This document shows, one piece after another, positions 11,544 to 24,200 of a stretch of 64,000 nucleotides of DNA (position 1 is the first letter of the stretch; each line of letters begins with the position of its first letter). The stretch comes from Albugo candida. Lineage: Eukaryota; Oomycota; Peronosporomycetes; Albuginales. The notes under the pieces were generated by a model. That model was given only the letters and a program-made list of their open reading frames with translations, was not told the DNA's origin and ran no database searches. The stretch lies in the NCBI GenBank assembly GCA_040437565.1, contig JBDOQK010000044.1, positions 241,328-305,327 on the forward strand, written 5' to 3'. Made by a program: the position numbers and the translations under genes.

Positions 11544-12412
11544 TTACCTCTTACCACACGCACTAAAATCGAATCCACAAGCCATTGATACGATCAAATA
11601 AATGAGAAATATGCCGAAAAAGATCAAAAGTGCCCATAATTTCACATTCCGACGCCAAATTTGTTTTCTTAAATGGTTGGCGGAATGCTCAAATTTCACA
11701 GACTGACGATTTAATTTATCCGTACGATCCACCAAAAGCTCAAATTTCTCGCCGCGATCCAACACTTTTTCTACAATTATTCCAATTCAAGATGAGAATC
11801 AACTAGGAGCTCGTACGCTTACCAATATTTTCAACCATGACTTCTTTGACATCGTCAATTTGGCGTTGAACACGTGTGACAGAGTCTGCATCTGGATTTT
11901 CATTGTAAAAGTCCTAATAGAGGCACATTAAGTCAAACAGAGGAGTTATACGACGCAATACGCACCATCAATCTCCGAATCTCATGCTGGAACTCTTCAT
12001 TCATTGCGAATGCAATAGCTGTTATTCCTCGATCACCATATTTTGCAAGAAATCTCGACTATAAGGCACAATAAGAGACGCACCTTTAATCATTCTTTGA
12101 AGAGCTCTGTACCTTTAATTCTTCCAAAAACAAGTAAGAGACTCGGCGTTTATATTGCGCGTCCGCCATACACAAATAAGTGACTTGATTGTCCACAATG
12201 TAATGGAACGTGTGACTGTCGTAAACGTACGACATGCGTCCATCGGTAGGTGGAATTTTTGCTAATAACACGCGCGTTACAGTCGGAAAATTTCCAGAAG
12301 TAGCGGTGTATTCAGCCAAAACGGATTTTCCACGCGAGACGAGAGCATATACCTATGTCATTTACGAGAAATGAGTACATTTTGATGACAGAAGAATTCT
12401 TACGATCGGCAT
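11544..12412 (-). CDS. VAMP7/VAMP72-type longin R-SNARE
   Basis: A vesicle SNARE for fusion in the secretory/endosomal system. Five exons: 12404-12412 (nine coding bases, MPI), 12113-12352, 11966-12058, 11823-11913 and 11544-11770, with GT-AG introns and conserved phase, giving 219 residues. The longin domain spans about 1-125 (MPIVYALVSRGKSVLAEYT at the start, IVDNQVTYLCMAD in the middle). The R-SNARE motif covers about 130-190 with the zero-layer Arg in KVLDRGEKFELLVDRTDKL. A basic-flanked tail anchor follows (LWALLIFFGIFLIYLIVSMA) and a 10-residue lumenal tail, longer than in many VAMPs. The tiny first exon was chosen because its ATG joins in frame to VYALVSRGK, the usual longin start. Confidence 0.93.
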
Positions 12413-12460
12413 TATCAAAATTGACTTATAGAATGTGCTGAAACGGTGTGGACTACTTCA

Positions 12461-12624
12461 CTTTCGTTTGTGCTGAATTCTTCTCTCAAAAANNNNNNNN
12501 NNNNNNNNNNNNNNNNNNNNNNNNNNNNNNNNNNNNNNNNNNNNNNNNNNNNNNNNNNNNNNNNNNNNNNNNNNNNNNNNNNNNNNNNNNNNCTTTCGTT
12601 TGTGCTGAATTCTTCTCTCAAAAA
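12461..12624. repeat. Unmerged contig overlap: 32 nt repeated across a 100-N gap
   Basis: Positions 12461-12492 recur at 12593-12624 around Ns 12493-12592. It lies just upstream of the R-SNARE start. Confidence 0.9.
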
Positions 12625-14641
12625 GTATGAAATGGTACGACACGACACAAAAGTCGGTGTCTCGAAAGACACAATGTCTCCGGTATCAATTTTAGAATTT
12701 CGTATAATGCGCAGTCATGCTCTGTTTGCTGGCTCTGCTTGAAACTGTAGCATTAGCCGTAATGGAACCTTCGGGGGATGAAGTCATTTCAAACGGCGTC
12801 TCGCAAACTGACATTTCTGAGTGCACGAGATGATATATGCATAATCTTTATGGCTACAATAGCATGGAATAGCGCTCCTTTGTGTTGAAACATCAATGCA
12901 ACTCTCCGGGGGCGATCAAATCACAAACCCACTCTTCTGAATATCATAAGACAGTATGCGTACGGCAGGAGAAATAATTAATTGCCGTTTGTCGAGTCTC
13001 GTGCAAAAATTCGTTTCGTATTTGGATTTTCAACGCCATCTTTTTATTGTCTATCCTTAGGCTTTACGTTTTCGCAACGTGCTTCCTCTTTTCCGTAGAG
13101 GTATTTATCTTCTCGGCCTCCCTCACTGTCTCTCCTCACTCCATTATGGATTCTGAATCGCTAATTTTGAGCATCAATCATTATGTTCTATGTAGCGATG
13201 TTTCTCATTTGGCTGTGTCAATTTTCCTGTTAAACCCATCATCATCCGGGTAGTCATTTTATCACAATCCTTGACACAACTTTCGACGACTTAATGACTC
13301 TCCTCGACAGATTGGATCCCTTCAACAATAACACTCCTCCTCGACTACGCAATGACATCTTCTCTTGAAGCCGTATGTCATTGACACAACGTCATGGATT
13401 CCGCTCGGTACTCCCGCTTCGGTACATCCCGGCGATTTGGAGCCCAAATGAATACGAGCACTTCTCGTTGACACTTTCGAACATTGAATCAACATTTCGA
13501 TCCACCTTCAAGAACTTTATAAACACATTGTACTCCGACGTATTGCCCTTCCAATAAAATTACGTTTCTAGAACTTTCTCGCCTCTCCATCTATAAAGCT
13601 TTGCGTGTAACACTATAACACCTCCCCATGTATTCACATTGATCTTTCACCTTCTACACCGTCTTCGGCGTACCATATCATAGTAGCGCTATCATTTCCA
13701 TCGTCGTATTCTGACATCGGATGGCTCCATGATTCTCTTCTTCTTCAGCTATGACTCGGCAATGTTTTGGTATCGTTCCTATGTCTTTCTGACCTCCTGT
13801 AGCACTGCATCGCAACTACGGACACTTGTAAAGCGCACGGACCATATGAATTCTGTTCTTTTTACAAAATAGAGGTTTACGAACTTTAGACCTACTAGGA
13901 GCAGTAGTCTCGAATCACTTTTTACGTTTGTGGCAGAATCCTGCAAGTGCGCTGGCTTCATTGCAAATCACGTTATGTGCAAGTATGATCAAAATTACAT
14001 CGTTTGACAGTGGCTTTCAAAGTTGCGACAGTATCGTTGTCTCGTTTCCATATTTGTGGAATCTTTTTGGCTCATAATTCCTGAATAATTTGCCTCTGGA
14101 TATATTGAGTTGAAGTGCTTCGCCTTCCATTACACCCATTCTCACATGTCTGATATTTTGTCTAACCAGTTCCGATGTATTCATGCCCTCTCACCCACTG
14201 ACTTGGGCTTGTGATATCGTTTGATTTATCATTTTTTTCATTTATTTACCGTGAAATAAACCGTAAAACATTCAATGCACGTTAAACAAGTGCAAGTTCC
14301 CATAGATGATTGATGGAATGGGCGATAACTAAATCGCCAAACGATTCATGCGACCCTATCATGGCTTTACTCGATATTAGAGGCAGTTGTATCAGAGAGT
14401 ATGACAGAGATGATTCAGAAACATATTGGAATAAAAAGAGCTAGCTAATAGCATGCTGATATCGCTACTGTCAAGCCTCAAATGTGTATAAATCTATCTA
14501 GCAGAGAAGTGATCCTTGCCAGCATCGCCCCGTTACGATGCATCCGAGCTATTCTTTCTAAATCAAGCTGAGTCCAATTTCGTTTACGTGACGGTGATCC
14601 GATGTTGATAGCTGCCTATCACTAGAGCTTTCGTACGGAAA
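12625..14641. other. Unassigned region with short coding-like fragments
   Basis: No gene can be named. The stretch 13047-13253 has hydrophobic and coding-like composition (a segment around ESLILSINHYVLCSDVSHLA), and 13290-13557 reads in pieces (DDLMTLLDRLDPFNNNTP, then NEYEHFSLTLSNIESTF). Frames change between pieces without convincing introns. This may be the remnant of one or more host genes or of an unrecognised transposon. It marks the left edge of the repeat-rich zone. Confidence 0.4.
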
Positions 14642-14990
14642 TCATTTTGTTACTTCCATAGGCTCGAAATACTTTTCGATAATATCCCATATTCCCCTTT
14701 CCTGACAAAGGTTTTCGATATCATCAGCATAGACATCCTGAAGATGAGTTGATGCAAGAGAAGAGTACTTTGACAAGGCAATATACACCACAACGTCAAG
14801 GATGTTATTAAACTGCGAAAAAATGTAGCATTGTTGATTTGCAATATTGCAAGTCAAGTCTTTCAGAGAAATCTGCGACACGACTCACCGGGAATTCGAG
14901 TGCAAGTTGGTCATTTGAACCAAATGGCTTGGCTTCTGCGGCATTATTAAACGCTTTGGTTATCTGTTTATTTGATTGCAGGGAGTGCAT
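14642..14990 (-). CDS. Small two-exon hypothetical protein
   Basis: I do not recognise it. An ATG at 14990 opens an exon (MHSLQSNKQITKAFNNAAEA onward) that reads to a good donor, GTGAGT. A 75-nt intron ending in TTTTTTCGCAG joins in frame to a second exon beginning FNNILDVVVYIALSKYSSLA and ending at a stop at 14642, for about 89 residues. The product is acidic towards the C terminus (ADDIENLCQERGIWDIIEKY), with no signal peptide or membrane segment. Intron size and splice sites match the real genes nearby, which is the main support. It is isolated in decayed sequence, so chance or pseudogene status is possible. Confidence 0.35.
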
Positions 14991-17770
14991 AATGTAGTGA
15001 GAGCGTGTGAAGACTGACGCACTTCATTTTCTTACTGTCGCTATTTGCAGCGGCCTTTCTTTTTTTCTAATCAAACGTACCATTTTCATTGTACCCGCAC
15101 TTGCTCGTTTCCAAAAAACTTTACTAAACAAAGCGACGGAGATATTGTAGCTTAAAGTGAATGTAGCGTCGCTTCCGAGTTGACAGAACCAGTTCTGGCT
15201 TATACTTAGTTCCTTTCACTTTGCTATGCTTAGTCTGATACTACTTGACTTTACTTGCATGCGACACATCTTTTGTACACATAGGCATATGGCCATCTCA
15301 TAGTGCGAATGTATCCTCCGTACTTTCGGACGATGGGATGGTACCCTTATGTCATCTAATTTTCCCGTGATTCCCTTCCACTACGGTTATCAGGATATAA
15401 CTATTGGCGAGCCCGGTAGGAAGCCCAATCTGATGTCTTTCCTTATGTGAGACTCGCGCAGCGATCCTTCAAACACATATTCAGATGAATTATCCCTGGA
15501 AATGTGAACAAAGAGTACTACCGAGTACTGTTTGAGGCAGAATGCACATATCACTTGCTGTGAAGGTGTACTATAAAAGCTATCGAACGTGATGTAGCTA
15601 TAAGCTGGCCAAACTCGAGTGCTCAACCCTAAATGGGATTGAAAAAAGCGATCCAAATAGCTGGTGCTCTTCTTTTGTGTAAAACCTGGTGATGGAATCT
15701 TTAAGGCCACACACCTTTCGATACTGATTTTCGTGCGTCCATCTATCCAGAATGGCTTTTAAGATTTTTTATCCTGTGTGGATGCACCAAAAGCTACACG
15801 AGCTCGGTGGGGAGAGTAGAAAATGTCAGGAACCAATTCTGCGACATTTCGTCAAAAGTGTGACTCTTTTTATCTTGTTAAAAATATCCACCTTCGTTCT
15901 TGCTTCGAATCCAAAAGAAAAGAATCGGATAAGAACAAACACCTGATGAATTTTAGGTTTTTGGATCTGTATCGAGAGCCTTTGTCGCACAGCTCAAACA
16001 AGACATTTGATGTTCCTAAGCATGATATGATACAATACATGTGCTATATAGCCCACCCGTGTATTACGACATAATGTATTTCTTGGTGAGCTTCAATTGT
16101 CATGATTTCTTTCTTTCATAAGGCAGTTACACCTCTGAATCCAGCCTTTCTTTAATTTTTTACCCATGGAGGCATGTAATACTGCTTAGCTTTCGCTCGT
16201 GTCATTGATGACTTGGTCGTTATGTCGATGACCAAACGAAGTATTTTTTCGCCGCTCCTATATTTCACTTGACACAGTCCATCGACGGGGATAAGGCCAG
16301 ACTAATCGCCAAACAGTACAGATGTTCGATCTCTAGTTTTTTCAAGTGCATCACTTGACTTTGCACAACTTTTAGCGCTGATAGATACTTTGCGTCTTCT
16401 TTGAATTTAGCACGCCATTTATTTTGCCAGCGGTAATTCCTCGATACGCATTAATAGTATATATTCTTACGCAGCAAATTGGATGCCAAGCGCTCATACA
16501 GAATCAGCACAAAATGTGTCTTTGCAGTTTACAGGTATAGTTTTTGGAACGTAGATGCTAGGGAACACGCATAGCTCGGCTATATTTTTCTGGAACCCGA
16601 AATCTACGATAAGTCCGACCAGTGACCCATCCGCTGTGTGAGGCCAAAAACTCACGACACACAGCCTCTACCCTGTAACCGAAGATACCCATGCACGGAA
16701 TGGATGAGTCAATATATTTCTGATCTTGCATTCCATATCTTCACCTTCAGTATAATCATAGAATGTTTACATCGAAGGTGATGGTTCCGAATCATGGCTG
16801 ATATTTCGAGTGGTCTTTGCAAAACGTTCTTGTAACACAGTTCTGAGCTCGACATCTTCAGTTTTTATCATTACAGAGCCCATTCACTTTGATCGCTGAT
16901 AAATTTTGGACTCAATGTCAATTTCGTTGGGGATTCATTAGGAGCGTTTCGGCTAGATGGTGTTAGCGCATCCGAGTTTATATTAAAGGAACTTTCTCGC
17001 GATCAAACACATCCAGTGTGTGTTGCTTCAAAGAATTGAGTTTCTAGCATGTGCAAATGATTAACAGTCTAAAATAGGTTGCAGCATTGAGTTACGAGGA
17101 AGAAAACAAAACAAATACTAACGACAGCGTTGATAAATGCATTTCTTTGAATAACACATACAGCGACATCAACGCGGCTGCGGTCAGCACGGTCAACTTC
17201 ATGGTTACCAGCGCTTTTTGTTTGTTTAAAGGGCACTTTACTAAATATGGCTGGGTGATATTGCATCGGAAACGTTTGTTACACTACCAATCACTTATTC
17301 TTTTGCATGTTGGTTCCATTTTATTTGCAATTCGATGACTAGAAGTATCATCTGCTCCATCGCGAAATTTTGCGGTCGATCGCAAGGTAAGAATACTTGA
17401 TCAAGATGATGCAGGACGTGCTTTAAGGTTGAAGTGATTATATTTCACATTCACGGCATACTTATCATATGCTGTTAGGGATTCGATTGGATTACCATTC
17501 TTGTGCGTATGAAACACTGAACCATACTTGAGCACCATATTCATGAGGTAGGATTGCATACCAAGTCTTTCAGTTGATTAGTCACACCATGGAGGCCAGT
17601 TGTTTGAGCTTGTTTGAAATAGATGTCCAGCCTCTGCAGGTTATTCTCCTTGACATACTTCTCCCTCCTCCGTTTGGTAGTTCTTGAGTTTTCTACTTCT
17701 CAAGTGAAACTGTCACGTCAAGACAACGCGTTCTGAACATGAGTTACAACAGTTTGGCTAATTTCAGACA
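14991..17770. other. Featureless AT-rich stretch
   Basis: No recognisable gene, RNA or element. Open frames are short and do not resemble known families (for example 15390-15710 minus and 17087-17338 plus). It is likely old degraded repeat or intergenic DNA. Confidence 0.5.
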
Positions 17771-18500
17771 ATCTACACTACTAGATATTTCCAAATGCGG
17801 TAAACCAGAAAGCTCTAAGCTCAATACCTGATCTGTTAGAACGTACTTGAAGTACTGTATGAGAAGAATCCACGATATGCAAAGCGACGACTGTACTGTA
17901 CATGAACAACCTTCCTTTGGACCGCACAAGCCGATGGATATATTCACCATCGCAGCACGTCGACATGGGAAATGGTTCACTGGGAAAGCACATCTTCATG
18001 GTGGAAACACGCACTTAAAATGTGGCATCAGTTGGATTGGAGCATTTCAATATCAGACTTAAATGTTTCATAACGCCGTCAGTACTACATGGAACAACCG
18101 ATGTGGTTTCACTGCGACCAAAAGTTACATTACGAAGCTGCTACTCGTAATCCGAGTACGCAAAACGTTGGTACAATCTTGGTATGGTGGACAAACCACA
18201 TCGAACATTTCGGAAATCGTTTGCTACGCTTTTCTAGATCCGAAGTCTGCAAGACTTTTTTCGGGAAGGCGACACATGGCCAACGAAGGAAGATTTCGTC
18301 ACCAACTATTACAACGACGAAGAGCTGAGCACAACGGATATGGCTGAAGAAAAGTTGCTGAGTCGACTTTACTATGAAGTCACTCAGATTCTCCAGCGTA
18401 TCCACTCGACGAATGGTGTCATCACTTGGATCACTCCAACCACAAGTGGCAGATCATTTTATGTGGGAGTAAAAACCAAGGAAAGGAAACATTATTTTCC
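17770..18500 (+). mobile_element. LINE fragment (post-RT region), degraded
   Basis: Forward frames carry pieces resembling the region after the reverse transcriptase of plant/oomycete LINEs: WWKHALKMWHQLDW, MEQPMWFHCDQKLHYEAAT, FREGDTWPTKEDFVTNYYND and a W-I-P----G-SFYVG-KTKERK stretch. The pieces lie in different frames, so it is decayed. It ends at the 18501 gap. The assignment is by resemblance of residue pattern only and could be wrong. Confidence 0.4.
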
Positions 18501-18600
18501 NNNNNNNNNNNNNNNNNNNNNNNNNNNNNNNNNNNNNNNNNNNNNNNNNNNNNNNNNNNNNNNNNNNNNNNNNNNNNNNNNNNNNNNNNNNNNNNNNNNN

Positions 18601-20600
18601 ATATGTTATTCAAGATAGCCTAGGCAACTAGAGAAGTCAGTTAGTCTAATTCTAGTAATATAGACACCTTCAACTGTATTGTTCATAATATGAGCTGTTG
18701 TGATTAGCGGACCGTAAGCAAATGTCAACTTGATAATAGACTTCCCTTTCTCAATTTTCTCCAAAAGCCTCACGACTTACTCGGGAACAGCAACTACTTC
18801 CATTGGGAGTTCAACATAAAGATGACCCTCGCGCGCAAGGGACTTCTGAATCGTTATCATGACTATGAAGTCCGAGGACGATTCGGATGCTGATTGGGGA
18901 GTGATATGAGAGCCTTTGCGATTATCGCTGAAGTAGGCGAAGTGGAGCATCAGTAAAATATTATAATGCGAGAGCAGCCAAGGAAGTGTGGGACACGCCC
19001 GGAGAATACTGCACCAAGCGCAACCTCCAGAACAGAGTAGCTCTTAATCGAAGACTACATAAATTTCGCATGTAAGAGGGAAGCAATACGGTCATCCACA
19101 TAGATCGATTCGACGACCTCACGTTAGTTATGGAAGCAGTCGGAGACATGATGGACAAAGATAGGAAGCTGAAGACTTTGCTCGGATCCTGTCTGCTGAA
19201 TACGAGCTACTTGCCCCAATACTCGAGAATTCAGTTGGACTAACACTAATGGACGTGAAAGAGAAATTGTCGAGGAACACGATAAGAAACAACCACAAGA
19301 GACCTTGGAGGGTGCGATTCGCGTACGCCATGCCCAAGGAAGAGAGCGGACACAATGCATCAAAATCGAACATACATGAAGAATATAAGAAGAAAAAAAC
19401 ATTTCGCGGAAGGTGACACAGATTGAACATAGTGGGCCACAAACAATATGAGATGCAAAACAAAGCCTGCGACGGACGCGAATGAAATGACATTTTCAAT
19501 GAGAGTTGATGATGGCGTTAAAAGGACGTCGGTTGCTGGATAGTGGAGGCTTGTTAAATGTCATTTCTACAAAGGAAGATTTCGCCGAATATTACGAGTT
19601 GGATGACCCAAGATGGAAGCAATTGGGAAAGGAAAAGTTATATTTTGCTACAGGAGCGGTGCAATAGTGACCGTGCAGGAAATTTACAGATAAAAACCTG
19701 CGGAAATCAATGCGACATTTACAGAGCATGATGTGGTGTTGTCAGCGAAGCATGAGGGAACGTGTACACACTCAGTGTGAAACAAGAGCGCGCCATGTCG
19801 GTGGACACAAGAAGACTGAGAACAAGTGGGAGCTGTGGCATGCCAGATGGGCCAGTCAAACTACAAATTTTACAATTTAGCATAGCAGATGACTAAAGGT
19901 TTTACAGGAATTCGGGAGGAAGATGGCAATGTGTGCAGTAGATTATTCAAGGAAATATGGCAGTGGACAGATCTCTCAAGGAATCGATGACGAAAACCAT
20001 GCCGCCATTACGTTTGGTTCACTCAGATGTTATGGGGTCTATAGAAACCAAAACTTCTGATGGGTCTCGTTTTGTCCTGTCATTTATTGACGACTTCTCC
20101 AAACCTGTGAACCTACACTTCTAAACGACCAGAAGTTAGCTGACTACCAAGTTCATCGAGTTAAAGAAAAAAGGAGCTACACTTTGGAACGAAAATAAAA
20201 TTTTCACGCGGTGATAATGGAGGAGAGTTCAAAAATAAGAGGTATCCACAAGAAAACAGCGCCCTTCAGCCCGCAGAAAAACGGGGTTACTAAGATAATG
20301 AGCAGGAAAATCACGGAACGGCGAGAAGAATGATGAAGAGCAAGTGTGTTGCAAAGACTTGGTGGGCCAAAGCAGCACATACTGCGCTTCATAGTAAAAA
20401 AACTTTTAGGGATGGCTCAACCAGTTTTGAGGCTTGATCATGCTTGGAAATACTTGATGAACAAGACCTAAGCAGCACTTTGCTACGCATATGCTGTCAG
20501 CGATACTGAATGTATTTATCAATTACAGGTGCCAGAACTTTTCAAAGCTGAATTACGGTACGCTGTTGTAGATGTTAGAACCACTTTTACTACAAAAAAA
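18601..20600 (+). mobile_element. Ty1/copia LTR-retrotransposon fossil
   Basis: A broken plus-strand copy with many breaks. At 18601-18676 is the end of an LTR (family B, also at 31816-31953 and 63859-64000). Gag follows (EFNIKMTLARKGLLNRY near 18800; ILENSVGLT-like sequence near 19200), then a protease-like region (LLDSGGLLNVIST near 19540) and integrase (LRLVHSDVMGSIETKTSDGS near 20010-20090). Reverse transcriptase and the 3' LTR are not seen. It looks old. Confidence 0.75.
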
Positions 20601-20805
20601 TTTGATTAATGGGAAAGAAGACAAACCATGCCAAGTTACACAGAAAGTACTGGAAGTTTATTCGTTCTGTTTCGCACCAAACTCCTAGGAGTTATGAGCA
20701 TTATCTATATCGCCTTGACTTGAAAGGCACTGTGCAAACTGACGACCGTACAGAGAATATATACTCTGCGCTAATTCTCATATGCATACATATATATATA
20801 TATAC

Positions 20806-21467
20806 TGAGCCGCTATGGCCACAGACAATTCATCTAACCAATCACAGCTCACAAAATTATATTGTTGCTGAGTACGCCAGAAGTGGCGAAGCAGCAAATG
20901 AAAATGATACCTTTCGCGCAGCCGACCCCACGTGGTGACATTTTCAACATATCAACCGGAAGATCTCATACTACACCCTTCGGAAAGTATTTGAACAGGT
21001 TACTTTATAAAATTCCTTTCTTCCTACGTGTTTTTTCCAATGACTAAACTTTTGAAATCACAATTAGAAAAAGCTCCATGTCCAATGGCAAGCGGCCTGA
21101 AGCCATGCTTTTTTCAACTTATATTACTAAATACTTTCAATTCTAAAAATAGAATTTATATCAACAAATAATAAACAATAAAAAAAAACGATTTTTATCT
21201 TTCTCAACAGCAACAGCCACCTTTCCAACATCCTAATCTTTAGAGTCTCTACTACCAACCTACCATATACAGATATTAGAAAAAAACGTACCTACGCTAG
21301 AACAATATAACAAAAACAGCGTAAGAAACAGAATGAGCTCGTGCGCAAAAGTAGACAAGTGACCTGATTGGCTACGCAATAAGCAACAATTAAATTTTGT
21401 GAGCTGTGATTGGTAAGATCAATTGTCTGTGGCCGTAGAAGTTTTGTCTGTGGCCATATCGGCTCCC
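20806..21467. mobile_element. MITE-like element 1 with about 70-90 bp terminal inverted repeats
   Basis: Sequence from 20806 (GAGCCGCTATGGCCACAGAC inward) reappears in inverted orientation ending at 21467. Both arms share the inner block CCAATCACAGCTCACAAAAT and the outer GAGCCG-TATGGCCACAGACA. The right arm carries one extra 21-nt duplication of the GGCCACAGACA unit. About 500 bp between the arms has no coding capacity. TA-rich runs flank both ends, which would fit TA target duplication. It is non-autonomous. Confidence 0.7.
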
Positions 21468-21820
21468 ATATATATAGCGTTCATTCCAGATAGCGTGTAA
21501 ATGAACTCTCACAGTTGATCTACCTATTATTTTCATTTTCTTATTACTTTGATCTAAAGGAATAGTGCTAAACAAAATCAGCATGAATCGAAAGTGTCTG
21601 GAATTTCTCAATTCTTCTCTCTAAATTATAATAATATTGCATCGCGCCACGCATGCAACGTGAGGGAAGTGGACATCACACAGATTCGATTATTACTGAA
21701 GTGATAAAAGTGCAGAATATACTGGATTTTAGGCAGCACTGAATTCACATAACGTCTGTATTCACTTATGACAGCTGAAACTTGTGTACTGTTTCAACTG
21801 AATCATTTGTTATCTTAGAA
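21468..21820. other. Short spacer without recognisable features
   Basis: AT-rich sequence between MITE-like element 1 and the family C LTR. Nothing is identified. Confidence 0.5.
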
Positions 21821-22168
21821 GTATTTATTATCTTGGATTATCGCTCAAACCCTAAAATTACCATCTAGTGATTACCTAATGCGTTCCGAGAGTGGTCGAA
21901 CAAACCAGCTCTTTCTTTCACATGCTTCATCGGTATGACGAAAATTTTCTCATACAGTGCAAGACACTTATAACCGATATCCCCCTATTTATGTGGCCAA
22001 ATTTCAAAATTTTAATTTCATGCAGCCTATACTTCTAGCGTGCAAATAACCGGTTTTTTTAGCCAATCAGAAGTAGTGTATGTAGGTAGGTTAATCAATC
22101 GCCATATCACTTCAAAAGTTGATAACGCCCTCCGTATTTTTTTGCACTTGTAGCTTCCCGAAGTAACC

Positions 22169-24200
22169 ATGCCACGTCTGAAAAACAAAGGAAACACTTT
22201 TACATGCTGCAAAGAACAGAAGCAGAAAATTGAAGTACATGACGTGCATGTATTTGAAAGTAGCAGCGCCTGCTGTAAAAATGAATCCCAGATAAAGAGC
22301 GAAAATGAAGTGGAAGATGATGACATGATTGTTGGGAATATTGAGAGAGCGTCCGTTCCAGTGCTAACCAACGAGATCAACCGACCAGTGCGGTATCTGG
22401 GAAATTCGTCACGCACACAAAGGCGCAAGAAGGTGGTGCTGCGAGAGGCACCAAGCCGTCGACTGAATACTGAACACTGACACCAATGTTTACAGAAGCT
22501 GGTGCTAAGTGGATGTGGATAACGAATATGATGCAGACTTGGATGATGGATCCGATGAAGACGAGGTTGCTGAGTGGACCAAAGCTGATATCAGTTTGAC
22601 AGTTGAGAATCTGAAAAAAATAAATCGAAAGCCAAACGCGAAGAACAATGCAGATGCGCATGAAGCAGCGCTACTCGGGTACTTTCGACTACTCCAGATA
22701 GGAAAGACGAAGAAAGCCGCAAGTTCCTTTATCTCAGATGCAGCAGGAAGAGGGGTTTATTTTTCTCGATCAATACGGACATAAGCCAGAACTTCTATGA
22801 AAGACGGGTCTCTGCCTCAGCCGAAGCAAGGGAAAAACGCCAAGCGATCAAGTATTCTTCAGGACGAGGACTGTATCATTATACTGCAACAATACCTCCG
22901 TGCGAACAATTTCAATGTCGAAATTGCAACCTTGACAAAACACACGAATGAAGAAATCCTCCTCGAGTTAGGCTACACTCCTTGCCCAAAAATATCGGAA
23001 CGAACGATGATGCGCTGGCTATAGTCCTTGGACATAACCTACCGCAAAGTTGCGAAGGGGATTTACATCGATGGTCATGAAAGAGAAGATGTTAGTGAGT
23101 ATCGCCAGAAGTTTCTGGCCAGATTAGATAGACTTGATGCTCGCATGCCTGTTTTCCCTGCAAAAGATGATAATTTCGAGAAAAACCAAGATGATGTAAT
23201 ATGGCCAGCAACGAACATTCAACCACTTCTTCTGGTGACCCATGATGAAAGTACGTTTGCTGCCAATGATGGGTTGAGAGCCTTTGGATGCCTGATAGAG
23301 AACAACCATTGCGCATGAATGGCCAAGGGAGATCTATTCATGTCAGTGACTTCTTTTGTCCAATCTCGGGACGCCTCGCCCTGGACTAAGAGAAAAAAAG
23401 AGCAGTTTCCGACGCTTCCAGAACAAGCATGTGTTATCATGCACCTTGGAATTCAGCACGAATGATGGTGGGAGGCAATGAACCTCTACAATCAGGTACT
23501 TGATCGAGCAATCCCCATCTTTGAGGCACAATTTCCAGGCATGCAGGCTTTCTTTGCTTTTGTCAATGCCACCAGACATGCTGCCTATGCTGACGATGCG
23601 CTCTGTTCAAACCGCATGAGCCTGACTGGGCCTTGGTGACTAAAAACATCTGATGCGACAAATGACTTGGGGAAATGTAATTTACCAGGAATTGATTTTT
23701 CCAGAAGATCATGCAATTGAAAAACTTTGTGGCAAGGCAAAGGGCATCAAAGTTGTCCTTAAAGAACGAGGACTTTGGCGCGCAGGCCTTACACCTACCT
23801 GACGCGTGAAATGTTCTACAACCGAACTGGAATGCTGTGCCAGAAAAATCATGGCAAATCAACCGGACTTTCTTCGCCAGAAATGCATGTTAGAAGAGCT
23901 TATTGTTGGTGCCGGCCACATGATAATACTTTATCCAGAATTTCACTGTGAGCTCAACTTCATTGAGAACTTTTGGGGCTCTGCCAAACTATACGCACGG
24001 AAACACTGCGATAAGTCATAGACTGGACTTAAGGACGTGGTGCCAAAATCATTGGATTCGGTGAGTTTGACCGAGATAAGGAACAGCTATCAAAAATCTC
24101 AGCGGTATAATGGGTGTTCAACGCAAAGGGTTGAGTGGTAAAGCTGCGGAATATGCCGTCAAAAAGTACCGTTCTCACCGACGCGTACCAATTTCAATCC
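22169..24200 (+). mobile_element. Tc1/mariner-superfamily (DDE) transposase of fungal type, decayed
   Basis: Consecutive frames carry, in order, an acidic N-terminal region, a helix-turn-helix-like ISERTMMRWL, KGIYIDGHEREDVSEYRQKF, LLVTHDESTFAANDG (first catalytic Asp in HDES), IPIFEAQFPGMQAFFAF-NATRHAAYADDAL, and CARKIMANQPDFLRQKCMLE leading to HCELNFIENFWGSAKLYARK (final Glu in NFIENFWG). This is the layout of DDE_3-type transposases abundant in fungi. At the second catalytic position the usual FAFDN reads FAFVN, so the Asp is lost. Stops at about 22478, 22782, 23022 and 23316 and several frame changes make it a pseudogene. Terminal inverted repeats were not found with confidence. Confidence 0.75.

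Noticed and set aside
15390-15710. 106-residue minus-strand ORF
   Set aside because: No family resemblance and set in featureless DNA.
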